A DNA stretch of 51,496 bases. Source: Diphasiastrum complanatum. Its lineage: Eukaryota > Streptophyta > Lycopodiopsida > Lycopodiales > Lycopodiaceae. The translations under genes were made by a program, and so were the position numbers. Under the pieces are notes generated by a model. It made no database searches and was not told where the DNA came from. It saw only the letters and a program-made list of their open reading frames with translations. The DNA lies in assembly GCA_029204225.1 (NCBI GenBank), contig CM055112.1:2460346-2511841 (forward strand). Direction: 5' to 3'. This document shows, one piece after another, positions 10,642 through 21,330 of the stretch; within the stretch, counting starts at the first letter, position 1, and each line of letters opens with the position of its first letter.

Positions 10642-11502
10642 GTTTCATGAAAAAGATGAGCATCTTGAGCACCCACTCATCCTTCATCCCAGTCTTTCGC
10701 TCGCCCTTCATCCTGGTTTTTTCACTTTTTATATATTCAAGTACTTTGATGACATTAGCAATTTTAGTATGTTTGGAGGTTATAGATGACAAAGCAAAAA
10801 ATTTATCATTTGAGGTTTTCGTGTATTATTAAAATTCGATGAATTATATGATTACTTAGTTTTCATATTGGTTGTGTTGATGAACAACTAGATCCTGTTA
10901 GTATATTTTAGTTATTAAACTTTGTAGTTTGCAGCATAGAAGTTGATTATTATTCAATCTTTCCTTCTAACTCCAAATCACATGTGGCTCTTTGTTACCA
11001 ACTACAATCACTACTTGTTATGTCACTATCTTCTTGTTGGTTAGCACTTCGAAAAGATCTGGCCTTCAAGCAATAACTGTCCACTAAAGTCCATCACTCC
11101 TTTTCAAAAGTAGACAAATATGTAGGCAGTGAGGATTATATTTCAAGTATGTCTATACACAACCAACAAAGTGGCAATACCCATTAATTATTTCTTCATA
11201 TCCTCGATACCAGCAATATTTAGAACTCATCCACAAACATGCTTGAAGTATGGTGGGAAACACAAATCTTAAGATCGACGACAACAGGTACAAGAAGACA
11301 CACTGGTGTAGAGCTATTAGGTCCAACAAAAAGAAATGTCAAATAGAAGAAGCTTGCATAAACTGGATGAATATTTCATGTTGGAAATAAACTACAAGTC
11401 TGAAAATTTCATCAACTGATATGACATTTACACCTCTTCCATAGGGTTTAGTGTTCCAAAACTCTTTTCGTGACCATGATGTTTACATGTCAAGCATATG
11501 TT
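10642..11502. other. left subterminal region of the large element
   Basis: No intact gene. On the minus strand, just downstream of the SWIM frame, a CLTCKHHGHEK stretch (about 11,460-11,495) resembles the small zinc-knuckle tail found after SWIM domains in some transposase-like proteins. Stops follow within a few codons. The rest is AT-rich sequence with scattered stops. Confidence 0.35.
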
Positions 11503-12366
11503 CTACATCAGGATAGTGCAAAAAGAAGTTCCCCATCCTTCAACATTGGCTAATAGATGAACATATTGGAATTTTGGTCCAGGCCCATGACTTGGAGGAA
11601 AATATAAGATGTGCTTGCATGCCAAATAGGGCTTTTTCTCCAAGAGACGCTTTTGAAAATTAGGACATGTGCAAATAGGCTTACTGGCTATATGCACATC
11701 ATAACAATTACCATTTGCCTTAGAGAAATTTGTCTCAATCACAAAAATTTCATGCTTGTACTCCTCCATGACCTTTTCCGTCAATACACGTGCATTCAAT
11801 GATAGTGCTCTTTTTATTTGTTCTAGTGCAACCAGTGACACATTTAGCCTATACTTTGGATTGTGAGCATCATTTGTGGCAGGTCAAGTTGAAGGCTGAG
11901 TGCCATCGTGTCCTGGTTGGGGTGCCTGGGCTTTTGATGGCCCACTTCCTTTGCGGTGTGACTTTGTCTCAAGTTGAAAACCCCCCAAGGTGAGCATGTC
12001 TACCTTTGCTTGTGTTACATTTGTGCCACAAGAGACAGGCCAAATGTTGGGCACCTTTGCTGGTGTTGGAGAGATACATTTGTCTGGATGCCACGTGTGA
12101 GTGCAATCAATATTGCAAAACCACATCATTTATTGTGTCTTGCCATTGGGATGTGTTCTTGTGGATAGAATACATGGGGCGGGAGCCCCTTTTGTTGAAT
12201 TTGAAATTAATTTACCACATTTGCCTTGTCGTGGTAGCCAATCCAAGCACTTTACATGACTATTTAAAACAGTTCTTCTAATTGCCCAAAAAGTGTCACG
12301 TGCATTGTAATCTTCAATTTCATTAAAAATTTTAAAGTTGAAAGGGACCCAAAAGCTTAAATTCAT
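11503..12366 (-). pseudogene. SWIM zinc-finger protein remnant (MULE transposase C-terminus-like)
   Basis: One minus-strand frame runs through this interval with two in-frame stops (near 12,127 and 11,881). Its last third holds ALEQIKRALSLNARVLTEKV, then YDVHIASKPICTCPNF and, about 16 residues later, CKHILYF. This is the C-x-C...C-x-H zinc-binding pattern of SWIM domains, which bind DNA or protein and occur in Mutator transposases and FAR1-type proteins. The upstream part (WHPDKCISPTPAKVPNIWPV region) I cannot assign. The catalytic DDE domain expected upstream is not visible; the sequence soon becomes copia. This is the element's probable own gene, decayed. Confidence 0.55.
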
Positions 12367-12781
12367 TTAAAGAAAAGTTTTACTTCAAGGTGAAGAAATA
12401 GTGCATTTTCTTCAAAGGCCCTTATCTTTTAGCTCTTTTCTCCGTTTAGGGCCGTCCAAAAGCCAAAATCCTCCAAATTAAGGGTAGGAAGGGACTTCAC
12501 CCTGCAAGTACGGTACCTAAAAACAGAGAGATTGCTGCGGAGAAAGTGTTTGGAGCGCACCAAAAGTCGTTTTACCATTCCAGTGGGCAAGTAGTTAAGA
12601 ATTGGTGACAAAGGGCATTTCGGAGGATGACACGGATTGGGCTTCCGATTTGGCGGAAAAGCGGCGGAAGGTCCTGAAACTTTTTTGGTCAGACCTTAAA
12701 GTTGAGTTTTAGAAGTCTAAATTGCTCTATAAGCTTGTCATTGGGCCTCATTAAGGCGCTATAGGAGCAACTTTTGGCGAA
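12367..12781 (+). other. leader-like region before copia gag, non-coding
   Basis: Somewhat more GC-rich than its surroundings, without a frame. It contains AATTGGTGACAAAGG near 12,600, which resembles alternative PBS/leader sequence, but there is no matching copy of the 14,951 LTR upstream. The 5' LTR of the copia remnant is therefore missing or unrecognisable. Confidence 0.3.
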
Positions 12782-13850
12782 ATGGCAGGATTGGAGGAAT
12801 CCATGCTTGGAGAAGCTAGTAGATTGGACAGGGTATCCAATTATAGCATTTGGAAATTCAAAATGAAAAGTATTTTCATGGAAAAGGAGCTGTGGGACAT
12901 TGTCACTGAGGTGGAATAACGGCCAACTACAACTCCAGCCGATATTTGTGCATTTGACAAAAGGGCACAGAACGCCTTATCCTTGATAAATTTGTCAGTG
13001 AAGGATCATGTCATTGCTCACATTAGTGAAGTTGTATCAGCAAGAGGCGCTTGGGATGCACTCAAAACACTATTTTAGACGACGAACCCCTCTTGAATGA
13101 TGTAATGAGGACCAAACTCATAAGTGTTCGCATGGAGGAGAATGAGGGCATAGGGTCCTATTTCACACAAATAAAGGAGTTACGAGATCAGTTGACAGCC
13201 ATTGGAGAGCCAATAAGAGATGTTGAGCTAGTTCACACAGCTATAAATGGCCTATCTGAAAATTTCCAAATGTTTGCAAGTGGCATTGCTTTGAGGGAGA
13301 GGCTACCAACATTTGAAAATCTTCATGGCATCATCCTACAGGAGGAACAAAGGTGTGAAGTGGTAAAAACTTGACTTCCCACATCGAAAGATCAAGCAAT
13401 GCTAGCCAAAGGGAAGCATAAATACAAGAAACAATGCAAGAAGTCGAATGTGGAGGATGACAATCAAGGATCCACATTAGACAAGAAGAAGAAAGGCAAT
13501 TGTTTCTATTGCCAAAAGCCTAGACATTGGGCAAGAGATTGTCGCAAGAAAAAGGTGGATATTAAGAGGGGCAAAGTGAAGGAGTTGACCAATTTTGTCA
13601 AAGAAGATAACGATAGTGATAACAAAGATCAAGGCACGACATTTGCGACAGCATTTGCATCACAACATTCCATTGATCACACGCATTGGTACATGGACTC
13701 AGGAGCAACGAGACACATGACTGGAAACAAATCATGGTTTAAAAACCTAGAGCTTACTGATGATGGAGATAGAGTTGCGTAGGCGAATGGCGACAAGTGT
13801 CAAATTCATGGAGTTGGTGCAGTGACCTGTGAAGGTAATTGAAAATGTGT
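12782..13850 (+). pseudogene. copia gag-protease remnant carried inside the large element
   Basis: The frame starts MAGLEESMLGEASRLDRV and continues YSIWKFKMKSIFMEKELWDI, the usual copia Gag start. Stops follow within 60 and 100 codons. A continuing Gag region (ELVHTAINGLSENFQMF) leads to a CCHC knuckle, CFYCQKPRHWARDC, and a protease with an intact WYMDSGATRHMTGN motif. The frame is then broken again. Integrase and the first half of RT are deleted after about 13,860. Direction and spacing fit one element with the RT-RNase H part downstream. Confidence 0.75.
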
Positions 13851-13879
13851 TGTATGTTCATGGCCTTCAGAAGATTGGT

Positions 13880-14936
13880 ATAGCCACTTTGATGAGCATC
13901 TCCTATCTAGAGGTTTGATACGCACTTCTTCAGATTTCAATCTTTACTACTTTGCTCGTGACTCTAGTATCACACTGATTGTGCTGTACGTAGACAACCT
14001 CATAATCACAGAAAATGATGATGATTTGATTGGTGCAATCAAGAAGGACTTATCTTCTAGTTTTGAAATGACTGATCTTGGCTTGATGCACTACTGTTTG
14101 GGAGTGGAAGTATGGCAAGGTTGCAGTAGTATCGCACTAGCACAAACAAAGTATGTGAATGAGATTTTGAAGCATTTCAAAATGTGCGATAACAAGCTAG
14201 TATCCACACCTGTGGAGGTTGGTAAGAAACTATCTAACTAGGATGAGAGTGCACTAGTTGATGCCACTTTATTTCGTCAATTAGTTGGTTCGCTGATTTA
14301 TCTCACAACTACTCGTCCTGACATAAGTTGTGATGTAAGCGTTGTAAGTCAATTCATGGCTACTCCTAGAGAGATTCACTAAAAAGCAACGAAGAGAATT
14401 CTTCGGTATGTGAAGGGCATGTTAACCCATGGATTGTTGTATGAGAGGCAACATACTTTACCAATTTTACAGGGCTTTGGTGATTCAGATTGGGTAGGCT
14501 GTATTGATGACAGGAGATCTACCACAGATTATGTATTTCATGATGGTAATGGTGTATTTTCTTGGTCAAGTAAGAAACAAGACACAGTTTCTCTTTCTAC
14601 TACAGAAGCAGAATACAAAGCACAATTTCAGCTACGCAGGAAGCAATTTGGCTAAGAAGAATGTTAGAAGACATTGGAATTCCATAGAATAAGCCTACTG
14701 TGATCAGATGTGACAGCCAGAGCGCTATACAGCTAGCTAACAATCTTGTATTTCATGCACGCATGAAGCATATAGAAATTAAGTATCATTCCATTAGAGA
14801 GAAGTTGTTATCTAATGAAATAGACGTAGTGCATTGTAAGACAGAGAATCAGTTAGCTGATATATTCACTAAACCTTTAAGTACTGATAAGTTTCAGTTA
14901 TTTAGAGAAAAACTTCTTGTAAGAAAGATAAACTAG
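13880..14936 (+). pseudogene. copia reverse transcriptase C-terminus and RNase H remnant
   Basis: The RT palm motif is present but altered: VLYVDNLII, with the second catalytic Asp changed to Asn (YVDD to YVDN). DLGLMHYCLGVEV and GSLIYLTTTRPDI follow, interrupted by stops near 14,240 and 14,380. RNase H has GFGDSDWVG and STTEAEYKA, then a frameshift near 14,635, then IRCDSQSAIQLANNLVFHAR and LADIFTKPLS. The stop is a few bases before the purine tract of the 3' LTR. The mutated active site and broken frames mean it is dead. Confidence 0.8.
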
Positions 14937-14950
14937 GGCTTAAGGGAGAG

Positions 14951-15290
14951 TGTTAGAATAAGTAAGCTCGAGTTTCTCTTACAGTTCATGACTTTCCGTG
15001 TTTAGCAGTGATTTTGAGTTTTTTACTACTTTTGTGATAGTATGCATGAGTGTCAATTTAACGACACATGTAGTGTAAGTTGGGACATGCAACCCGTAAT
15101 CGGGACCAAACTGCCATGCATCGGTACCCCACAAAAATTAGACTGTGTATATGTACCTTTCAGTCTCTTTTGTTAATACAGTTCAGAAGTGTTCTCTTGG
15201 GCTGGTGTGTGATCTCTCTTTACTGCTTATCTGACTGATGTTAGTTTGCTTGCAAATTAGCTAACTATACTGCCAGTAAGATCCTTGACA
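14951..15290 (+). repeat. 3' LTR of the copia remnant
   Basis: A purine tract TTAAGGGAGAG (14,940-14,950) is followed by TGTTAGAATAAG, a typical copia LTR start. A likely end is CTTGACA at 15,290. No second copy exists in the window, so the end is an estimate. Confidence 0.6.
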
Positions 15291-16075
15291 CTAAACTCTG
15301 ATTGCACTACCATGAACAATGTCGCATGTCGTGGTGGTGCAGAGAGGTCCTTGAGCTTCTGCAGGTATGTAAATTGACTAGATGTATGGACCATATTTTA
15401 GTTTACATGTTTAGTTTATACTATGGTTAGGAAAGCTAAATAAGTATATGTTTCTTGCAGATTTATGCTTGAGCTTTGTACATTGCCCAGGGACGTGATT
15501 TTTGATAATTTGTTGGTGTAGGCCATATGGCTGAAGAGTCTTGGCATAACAACATGCATTGCATCAATGTGGAAAATGATGAGTTTATAGTAACACAGTG
15601 TCTGGAGATTATTAAAGCAAGATCAAGAATGAAGGCTCAAGGCCTATTCTCATTGTCATTTTGTTGTTACAAGTAATTGTGATTTATACGTACAAGAGTC
15701 CTTACTGACTATGGCTACGTTTTTGCAGGGAAGCAGAGGAAACATGAATGGGAACTCCAAAATACATTTTTTTCAAGCAACGGTTTTTTGCGCTACTAAT
15801 TTTATGGTTTTTTGAGAAAAAAAATTCAGAGCAACTAGTCTTATGGTTTTTGTTTGACAAATTTTTGATGGACCAAGTGTAATGAATGTCTACAAGTTTT
15901 GACATGTGGGTGATGAATACCATGGTCTTAAACATGTGGTTATATTTATTTATGCTCAAAGAAGTATGCCAACGATCTTGCATAATTATAGGTAGTATAG
16001 AAGTAAATCAACTTAGAAATCTTTCCAGTCTTGCAACTCCTCACAATGAACACTTCTCATTTTCTCATTTTTCCG
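15291..16075 (+). other. exon-like sequence with splice-site motifs, possible captured gene fragment
   Basis: No long frame. The plus strand has CTTCTGCAG/GTATGTAAAT near 15,365 (donor-like), a pyrimidine-rich TTTCTTGCAG near 15,460 (acceptor-like), and TTTTTGCAG/GGAAGC near 15,730. Joining the first pair keeps a short frame open. I do not recognise the product. Mutator-like elements often carry pieces of host genes, so a captured fragment is plausible. A remnant of the element's own intron-containing gene is the alternative. Confidence 0.3.
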
Positions 16076-16076
16076 T

Positions 16077-19000
16077 AGATGGACTCGATGGACTTCCACG
16101 AGTCATGACGATGTGTCACGCATGCCATCCCACCCATCATCAGAGAAACGGGCACGAAATCCAGCTTCTTGCACCATCTAAAACCCTGAATTTTGACATG
16201 GGAAACACAATGGCCATAATGAGTTTTAGACCTCCGATTTACGGGCTGTCTGTCACTGCTCAAAGAACTATCTATAGGCTTGCAGAATGACTTGCGTCGT
16301 TGCCATACTGGCATCAGAGTCACAGACAATAATGTGTCAAAGCAGGACCAAAAACCAAATACATGTTTGCCTCGGAAGAGCGCCTGTTTCGGCCCACCGG
16401 ACTCCTGGCCCTCAACGAACGTATTAAATCAAGAATAACGAATGTCTGGTTGCTCTCTGATTAAATAATGGCATTTTCACTTCGTTTGCATAGTATACAA
16501 GGCATCGGAAGATGAAATACTTCTCTGTCTCCAGCTCAAATGTAGAGCGCCTGTTTTGGCCCACCAGACTCCTGGCCCCCGACGGACATCATAGACGGAC
16601 TTGATGGACTTCCACGAGTCATGACACGCATGCCATCCCACCCGTTATCAGAGGAACGAGCATGAAATGCGGCTTTTTGCACAATGTGAAACCCTGAATT
16701 TTGACATGGAAAACACAATGGCCATAATGAGTTTTTGACCTCCAATTTATGGGCCGTCTGTAACTGCCCTAACAACCTTCTATAGGCTTGCAGAATGACT
16801 TGCGTCGTTGCCATACTGGCATCAGAATCACCGACCATAATGTGTCAAAGCAAGACCAAAAAACCAAATACAGGTTTGCCCTGGAAGAGCGCCCGTTTCA
16901 GCCCACCGAACTCCTGGCCCCCGACGGATGTCGTAAACAGACTCGATGGACTTCCACAAGTCATGACGACGTGTCACACATGCCATCTCACCCGTTATCA
17001 GAGGAACGGGCATGAAATGCAGCATGTGAAACCTTGAATTTTGATATGGGAGGCACAATGGCCATAATGAGTTTTTGACCTCCGATTTACGGGCTGTCTG
17101 TCACTACCCTAAGAACTATCTATAGGCTTGCAGAATGACTTGCATCATTGCCATGCTGGCATCAGAGTCAGCGACCATAATGTGTCAAAGCAAGACCAAA
17201 AAACCAAATACAGGTTTGCCCCGGAAGAGCGCCTGTTTTGGCCCACCGGACTCCTGGCCCCCGACGGACATCGTAAATGGACTCGATGGACTTCCACGAG
17301 TCATGACGACGTGTCACACATGCCATCCCACTCGTTATCAGAGGAACGGGGATGAAATGCTGCATGTGAAACCCTGAATTTTGACACGGGAAACACAATG
17401 GCCAAAATGAGTTTTTAACCTCCGATTTGCCCTAAGAACTATCTATAGGCTTGCATAATGACTTGTGTCGTTGCCATACTAGCATCAGAGTCACCGACCA
17501 TAATGTGTCAAAGCAAGACCCAAAAACCAAATATAGGTTTGCTCCGGAAGAGCGCCTATTTCGGCCCACCGGACTCCTGGCCCCCGACGAAAGTCGTAAA
17601 CGGACTCGATGGACTTCCACGAGTCATGACGACATGTCACACATGCCATCCCACCCGTTATCAGAGGAACGGGCATGAAATGCAGCTCTTTGCACCATGT
17701 GAAACCCTGAATTTTGACATGGGAAACACAATGGCCATAATGAGTTTCCGACCTCCAATTTATGGGCCGTTTGTCACTGCTCGAAGAACTATCTATAGGC
17801 TTGCAGAATGAGTTGTGTCGTTGGCACACCTGCATCAGAGGCACCGACCATAACGTGTCAAAGTAGGACCAAAAAACCAAATATAGGTTTCCTTCGGAAG
17901 AGCGCATGTTTCGACCGACCGGACTCCTGGCCCCCGACGGACGTCGTAGACGGACTCGATGGACTTCCACGAGTCATGAAGACGTGTCACGCATGACATC
18001 CCACCCGTTATCAGAGGAACGGGCATGGAATGCAGCATGTGAAACCCTGAATTTTGACACGGGAAACACAATGGCGATTTATGGGCCGTTTGTCACCGCT
18101 CAAAGAACTATATATACGCTTGTAGAATGACTTGCGTCATTGCCATATTGGCATCAGAGTCACTGACCATAATGTGTCAAAGCATGACCAAAAACCAAAT
18201 ACATGTTTGCCCCGGAAGAGCGCCTGTTTCGGCCCATCGGACTCTTGGCCCCCCCGATGGACGTCGTACATGGACTCGATGGACTTCCACGAGTCATGAT
18301 GATGTGTCACGCATGCCATCCCATTATCAGAGGAATGGGCATGAAATGCAGCTTTTTGCACCATGTGAAATCTTGAATTTTGACACGGGAAACACAATGG
18401 CCATAATGAGTTTTCAACCTCGAATTCACGGGACGTCTGTCATTGTCCGAAGAACTATCTATAGGCTTGCAAAATGACTTGCGTCATTGCCATACTAGCA
18501 TCAGAGTCACCGACCATAATGTGTCAAAGTAGGACCAAAAAACCAAATACAGGTTTTCCCCGGAAGAGCACCTGTTTCGGCCCACAAAACTCTCGGCCCC
18601 TGACGGACGTCGTAGACGGACTCGATGGACTTCTACGAGTCATGACGACATGTCGTGCATGCCATCCCACCCGTTATCAGAGGAACGGACATGAAATGCA
18701 GTTTTTTGCACCATGTGAAACACTAAATTTTGACACGAGAAACGCAATGGCCATAATGAGTTTTCGGCCTCCGATTTATGGGCCGTTTGTCACTGCTCGA
18801 AGAAATATCTATAGGCTTGCAGAATGACTTGCATCATTGCCATACTGGCATCAGAGTCACCGACCATAATGTGTCAAATTAGGACCAAAAAACCAAATAC
18901 AGGTTTGCCCCGGAAGAGCGCCTGTTTCGGCCCATCGGACTCCTGGCCCCTGACAGACGTCATAGACGGACTCGATGGACTTCCACGAGTCATGGCGATG

Positions 19001-19681
19001 TGTCACGCATGCCATCCCACCCGTTATCAGAGGAACGGGCATGAAATGCAGTTTTTTACACCATGTGAAACCCTGAATTTTGACACAGGAAACACAATGG
19101 CCATAATGTTTTTTTGACCTCCCATTCACGGGCCGTTTGTCACTGCCCAAAGAACTATCTATAGGCTTGCAGAATGACTTGCGTCGTTGCCATATTGGCA
19201 TCAAAGTCACTGACCATAATGTGTCAAAGCAAGACCAAAAAACCAAATACAAGTTTGCCCCGGAAGAGTGCCTATTTCGGCCCACCGAACTCTTGGCCCC
19301 CGACGAACATCGTAGACGGACTCGATGGACTTCCACGAGTCATGACGACATGTCACGCATGCCATCCCACCTGTTATCAAAGGAACGAGCATGAAATGCA
19401 GCTTTTTGCACCATGTGAAACCTTGAATTTTGACACGGGAAACACAATGGCCATAATGAGTTTTTGACCTCCGATTTATCGGCCGTTTGTCACTGCTCGA
19501 AGAACTATCTATAGGCTTGCAAAATGAGTTGCGTCATTGCCATACTGGCATCACTGTCACGACCATAATGTGTCAAAGTAGGACCAAAAAACCAAATATA
19601 GGTTTCCTTCGGAAGAGCAGATGTTTCGGCCCACCGGACTCCTGGCCCCCGACGGACGTCGTAGATGGACTCGATGGACTT
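16077..19681. repeat. tandem array of about ten 320-350-bp units
   Basis: A marker (ATGA in GGCTTGCAGAATGA) recurs at 16287, 16795, 17135, 17458, 17808, 18127, 18474, 18824, 19174 and 19524. Spacings are 508, 340, 323, 350, 319, 347, 350, 350, 350. Units differ by point changes and small deletions. Array start and end fall at the same place in the unit (GGACTCGATGGACTT). The unit is clearly richer in G+C than its surroundings. Both strands are open for about 60-159 codons in many units, but no protein family is recognisable, so I treat these frames as incidental. Confidence 0.9.
16425..16582. repeat. 158-bp extra segment within one array unit
   Basis: The second unit is 508 bp instead of 350. 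The extra DNA lies after GAGCGCCTGTTTCGGCCCAC (about 16,378) and is followed by a second copy of that word (about 16,546). The insertion is thus flanked by a duplicated part of the unit. Confidence 0.6.
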
Positions 19682-19767
19682 TTGGGCACTCTTTCCCACA
19701 ATTACGATACACTATCATGTTCATATTGCAAAGGTGATTTGGCATGCATTGGATATCATAGAAGGCC

Positions 19768-19953
19768 TTGTCCAGGATCCAGAGGGCCTTGTCAATAAAT
19801 GCACAAGTAAAATGTGTCGATCCATGCATAGTTGAGGTTTTTACAGTAGTTGTGCATTTCGACGACGATAGGGCGAGGGAATATGATGTTATAATTGCAA
19901 ACAACCTTTTAACAAGTTGGTTTTTATCCAATCTTATATTAGACCTGCTTTAG
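19768..19953 (+). pseudogene. second SWIM-protein-like remnant, inverted relative to the first
   Basis: The plus strand reads RIQRALSINAQVKCVDPCIV and then YDVIIANN. This aligns with IKRALSLNARV...YDVHIASK just before the zinc-binding cysteines of the SWIM remnant at 11.5-11.8 kb, with about the same spacing. The zinc ligands themselves are lost here. This copy points toward the right end of the large element; the other points toward the left end. Confidence 0.4.
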
Positions 19954-20389
19954 TCTGTTTCGTCCACTATGCAACATCAAAATAAACATGTGCACTCTAA
20001 TCATTATCAATGAATGTGGTTTCCTTAGATATTCTAGTACCCCAGTCTTACGTTCATCGTAGGATCCTAAAACCGGCATGCACTAGTAGGACTGACTGTT
20101 GTGTGATTCTGAGATGTTATCTTCAGAATTGTCAAGTATATCAAAACTAGTACGATTATAATTTACAATATGGAATACTTGGCCACATTTGTGTTGCAGG
20201 GTCCATTTTTGCTAAATGAAGTTGGGTTTTTGAGTCGACTATTCGGGATGCTCATCATATTGTTCTTTCATAAGTTATTTTGTTTTACAAGATTGATGCG
20301 AAATATTCATATTGTTTGAGGACATCAATAGGAGTGTTAGAAAAGTGCTCGCCTCTAAACAAATTCTCATAGGAATGCTCGCCGAGACT
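19954..20389. other. right subterminal region of the large element
   Basis: No gene. The last 60 bp contain GCTCGCC words at about 20,348, 20,378 and 20,391, inverted counterparts of the GGCGAGCA words in the terminal repeats. Confidence 0.5.
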
Positions 20390-20426
20390 TGCTCGCCGTG
20401 AAATGCTCGCCAAAAAATCACACCCC
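20390..20426 (-). repeat. right terminal inverted repeat
   Basis: The reverse complement starts GGGGTGTGATTTTTTGGCGA and contains GAGCATTTCACGGCGAGCA. It matches the left end at 10,606-10,641. Confidence 0.75.
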
Positions 20427-20434
20427 TTGATTGC
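20425..20434. repeat. target-site duplication, right copy
   Basis: CCTTGATTGC, identical to 10,596-10,605. The copia gag reading resumes immediately beyond it. Confidence 0.75.
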
Positions 20435-20640
20435 ATAAGATTGAACAAGGTTGTCAAATTCATCCTTCAATACATTTAGTATCACTTGCACTAACTCTCT
20501 TTGGGTGAGATTGTCTCCTTTGCAAGCAAGCCCTCTATGAAGATCTTTCACTCTCAAAACATAATTTGGGGCACTCTCATCACTCTTTTGGTAACTTTGA
20601 AAGATTTGATTCCTAAGAGTGAGCAACCTAGAGATATTAT
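20435..20640 (-). pseudogene. copia gag, N-terminal/middle part, other half of the split gene
   Basis: The minus strand reads LTLRNQIFQSYQKSDESAPN, then YVLRVKDLHRGLACKGDNLT and ELVQVILNVL...NLVQSYAIK. It stops matching exactly at the target duplication. It is close to the gag copies at 6.7 kb and 26.9 kb. The first hundred or so codons are deleted, so the frame joins leader sequence at 20,640. It continues at 10,605. Confidence 0.75.
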
Positions 20641-20717
20641 TGTGAAGAAATATGAATCACTAGAATCCAATTAGGTCTCCTTCATCTTTGGTTATGAATG
20701 ACAACACAATTAGACGA

Positions 20718-21330
20718 TGTAGAAATCTAGCATCAACTACACATTAGTGATGTAAACTCAATAAGATCTTGATCAAACATCAAATATATGATAAAATGAA
20801 GTTTTTGTCCATACAATAACATTAAAGTACTGTATTTCACACGTGTGGATCCAATATATACATAACATAAAATTGTATACACGTCTAGATCCAATATATA
20901 CATAACATAAAATTGCATTCTACACACAAGATTGCATAATATCAACACTATAGTGCAAAAACGGATATATGAACCCAAAGAGAACTCATATATAAGTATG
21001 AATGAGGTGAGAGAGAGAATGATGCTCTTCCCACATGTGTACATCTATTTATAGTAGATCCATCACCTCTTTTGAATTTGGTTTTCCTCCATAGAAACTT
21101 CTAGATCAAAAAGCCTACTAAAAATATGGACTAGATTCAATGAACCAAACATTCAAATTTGAATCTTCCAAACTTGACCCTCTAACTTTTCCACACTTTT
21201 CAAAAGTGATAATTCAAATGAACTTAGACTAAAATAACTTTCATAAAGTTTATCTCTAAGTCTAAAATGCATGTTGTCCTAATATTGACAATTAACCAAA
21301 ATATGACTAAACTAGCTGAAATTTCTCACA
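20718..21330 (-). repeat. copia LTR flanked by internal sequence on both sides
   Basis: On the minus strand the LTR begins TGTGAGAAATTTC (21,330), right after purine tract GAAGAGGGAG, and ends GATTTCTACA (20,718). It contains CTATAAATAG (TATA) near 21,050 and CACACGTGTG at 20,838-20,847. The end and adjoining leader are homologous to 34.86-35.08 kb. Upstream of the purine tract the pol C-terminus is readable; downstream lie a leader and gag. Confidence 0.75.

Larger units (their letters stand above)
10606..20426. mobile_element. giant Mutator-like element (about 9.8 kb) inserted in copia gag
   Basis: The ends are inverted copies of each other. The left 36 bp (10606-10641) and the reverse complement of the right 37 bp (20390-20426) share GGGG, TGATTTTT, GAGCATTTC and CGGCGAGCA with only a few differences. 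Flanking duplications of 8-10 bp, the split gag and a SWIM zinc-finger remnant inside all fit a Mutator-like DNA transposon (family knowledge: 8-11 bp, usually 9 bp, duplications; SWIM domain in MULE transposases). No intact transposase is visible, so it is probably non-autonomous today. Cargo: SWIM gene remains near both ends, a copia remnant, exon-like sequence and a 350-bp tandem array. hAT (8-bp duplication) is the alternative, but its transposase features are absent. Confidence 0.7.

Noticed and set aside
16077-19681. CRISPR-like array
   Set aside because: Units of about 350 bp are similar throughout, with no short repeat/unique spacer alternation; the DNA is eukaryotic.
16057-19798. About twenty frames on both strands of the tandem array
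   Set aside because: Both strands are open at once in the same units, no family is recognised and there is no conserved start context. Treated as incidental, though one plus-strand pattern is listed as a finding.
10606-20426. hAT element (8-bp duplication) as the identity of the large insertion
   Set aside because: The duplication can be read as 8-10 bp, the ends lack the short hAT-type CA/TG termini, and a SWIM domain points to Mutator-like. Kept only as an alternative.
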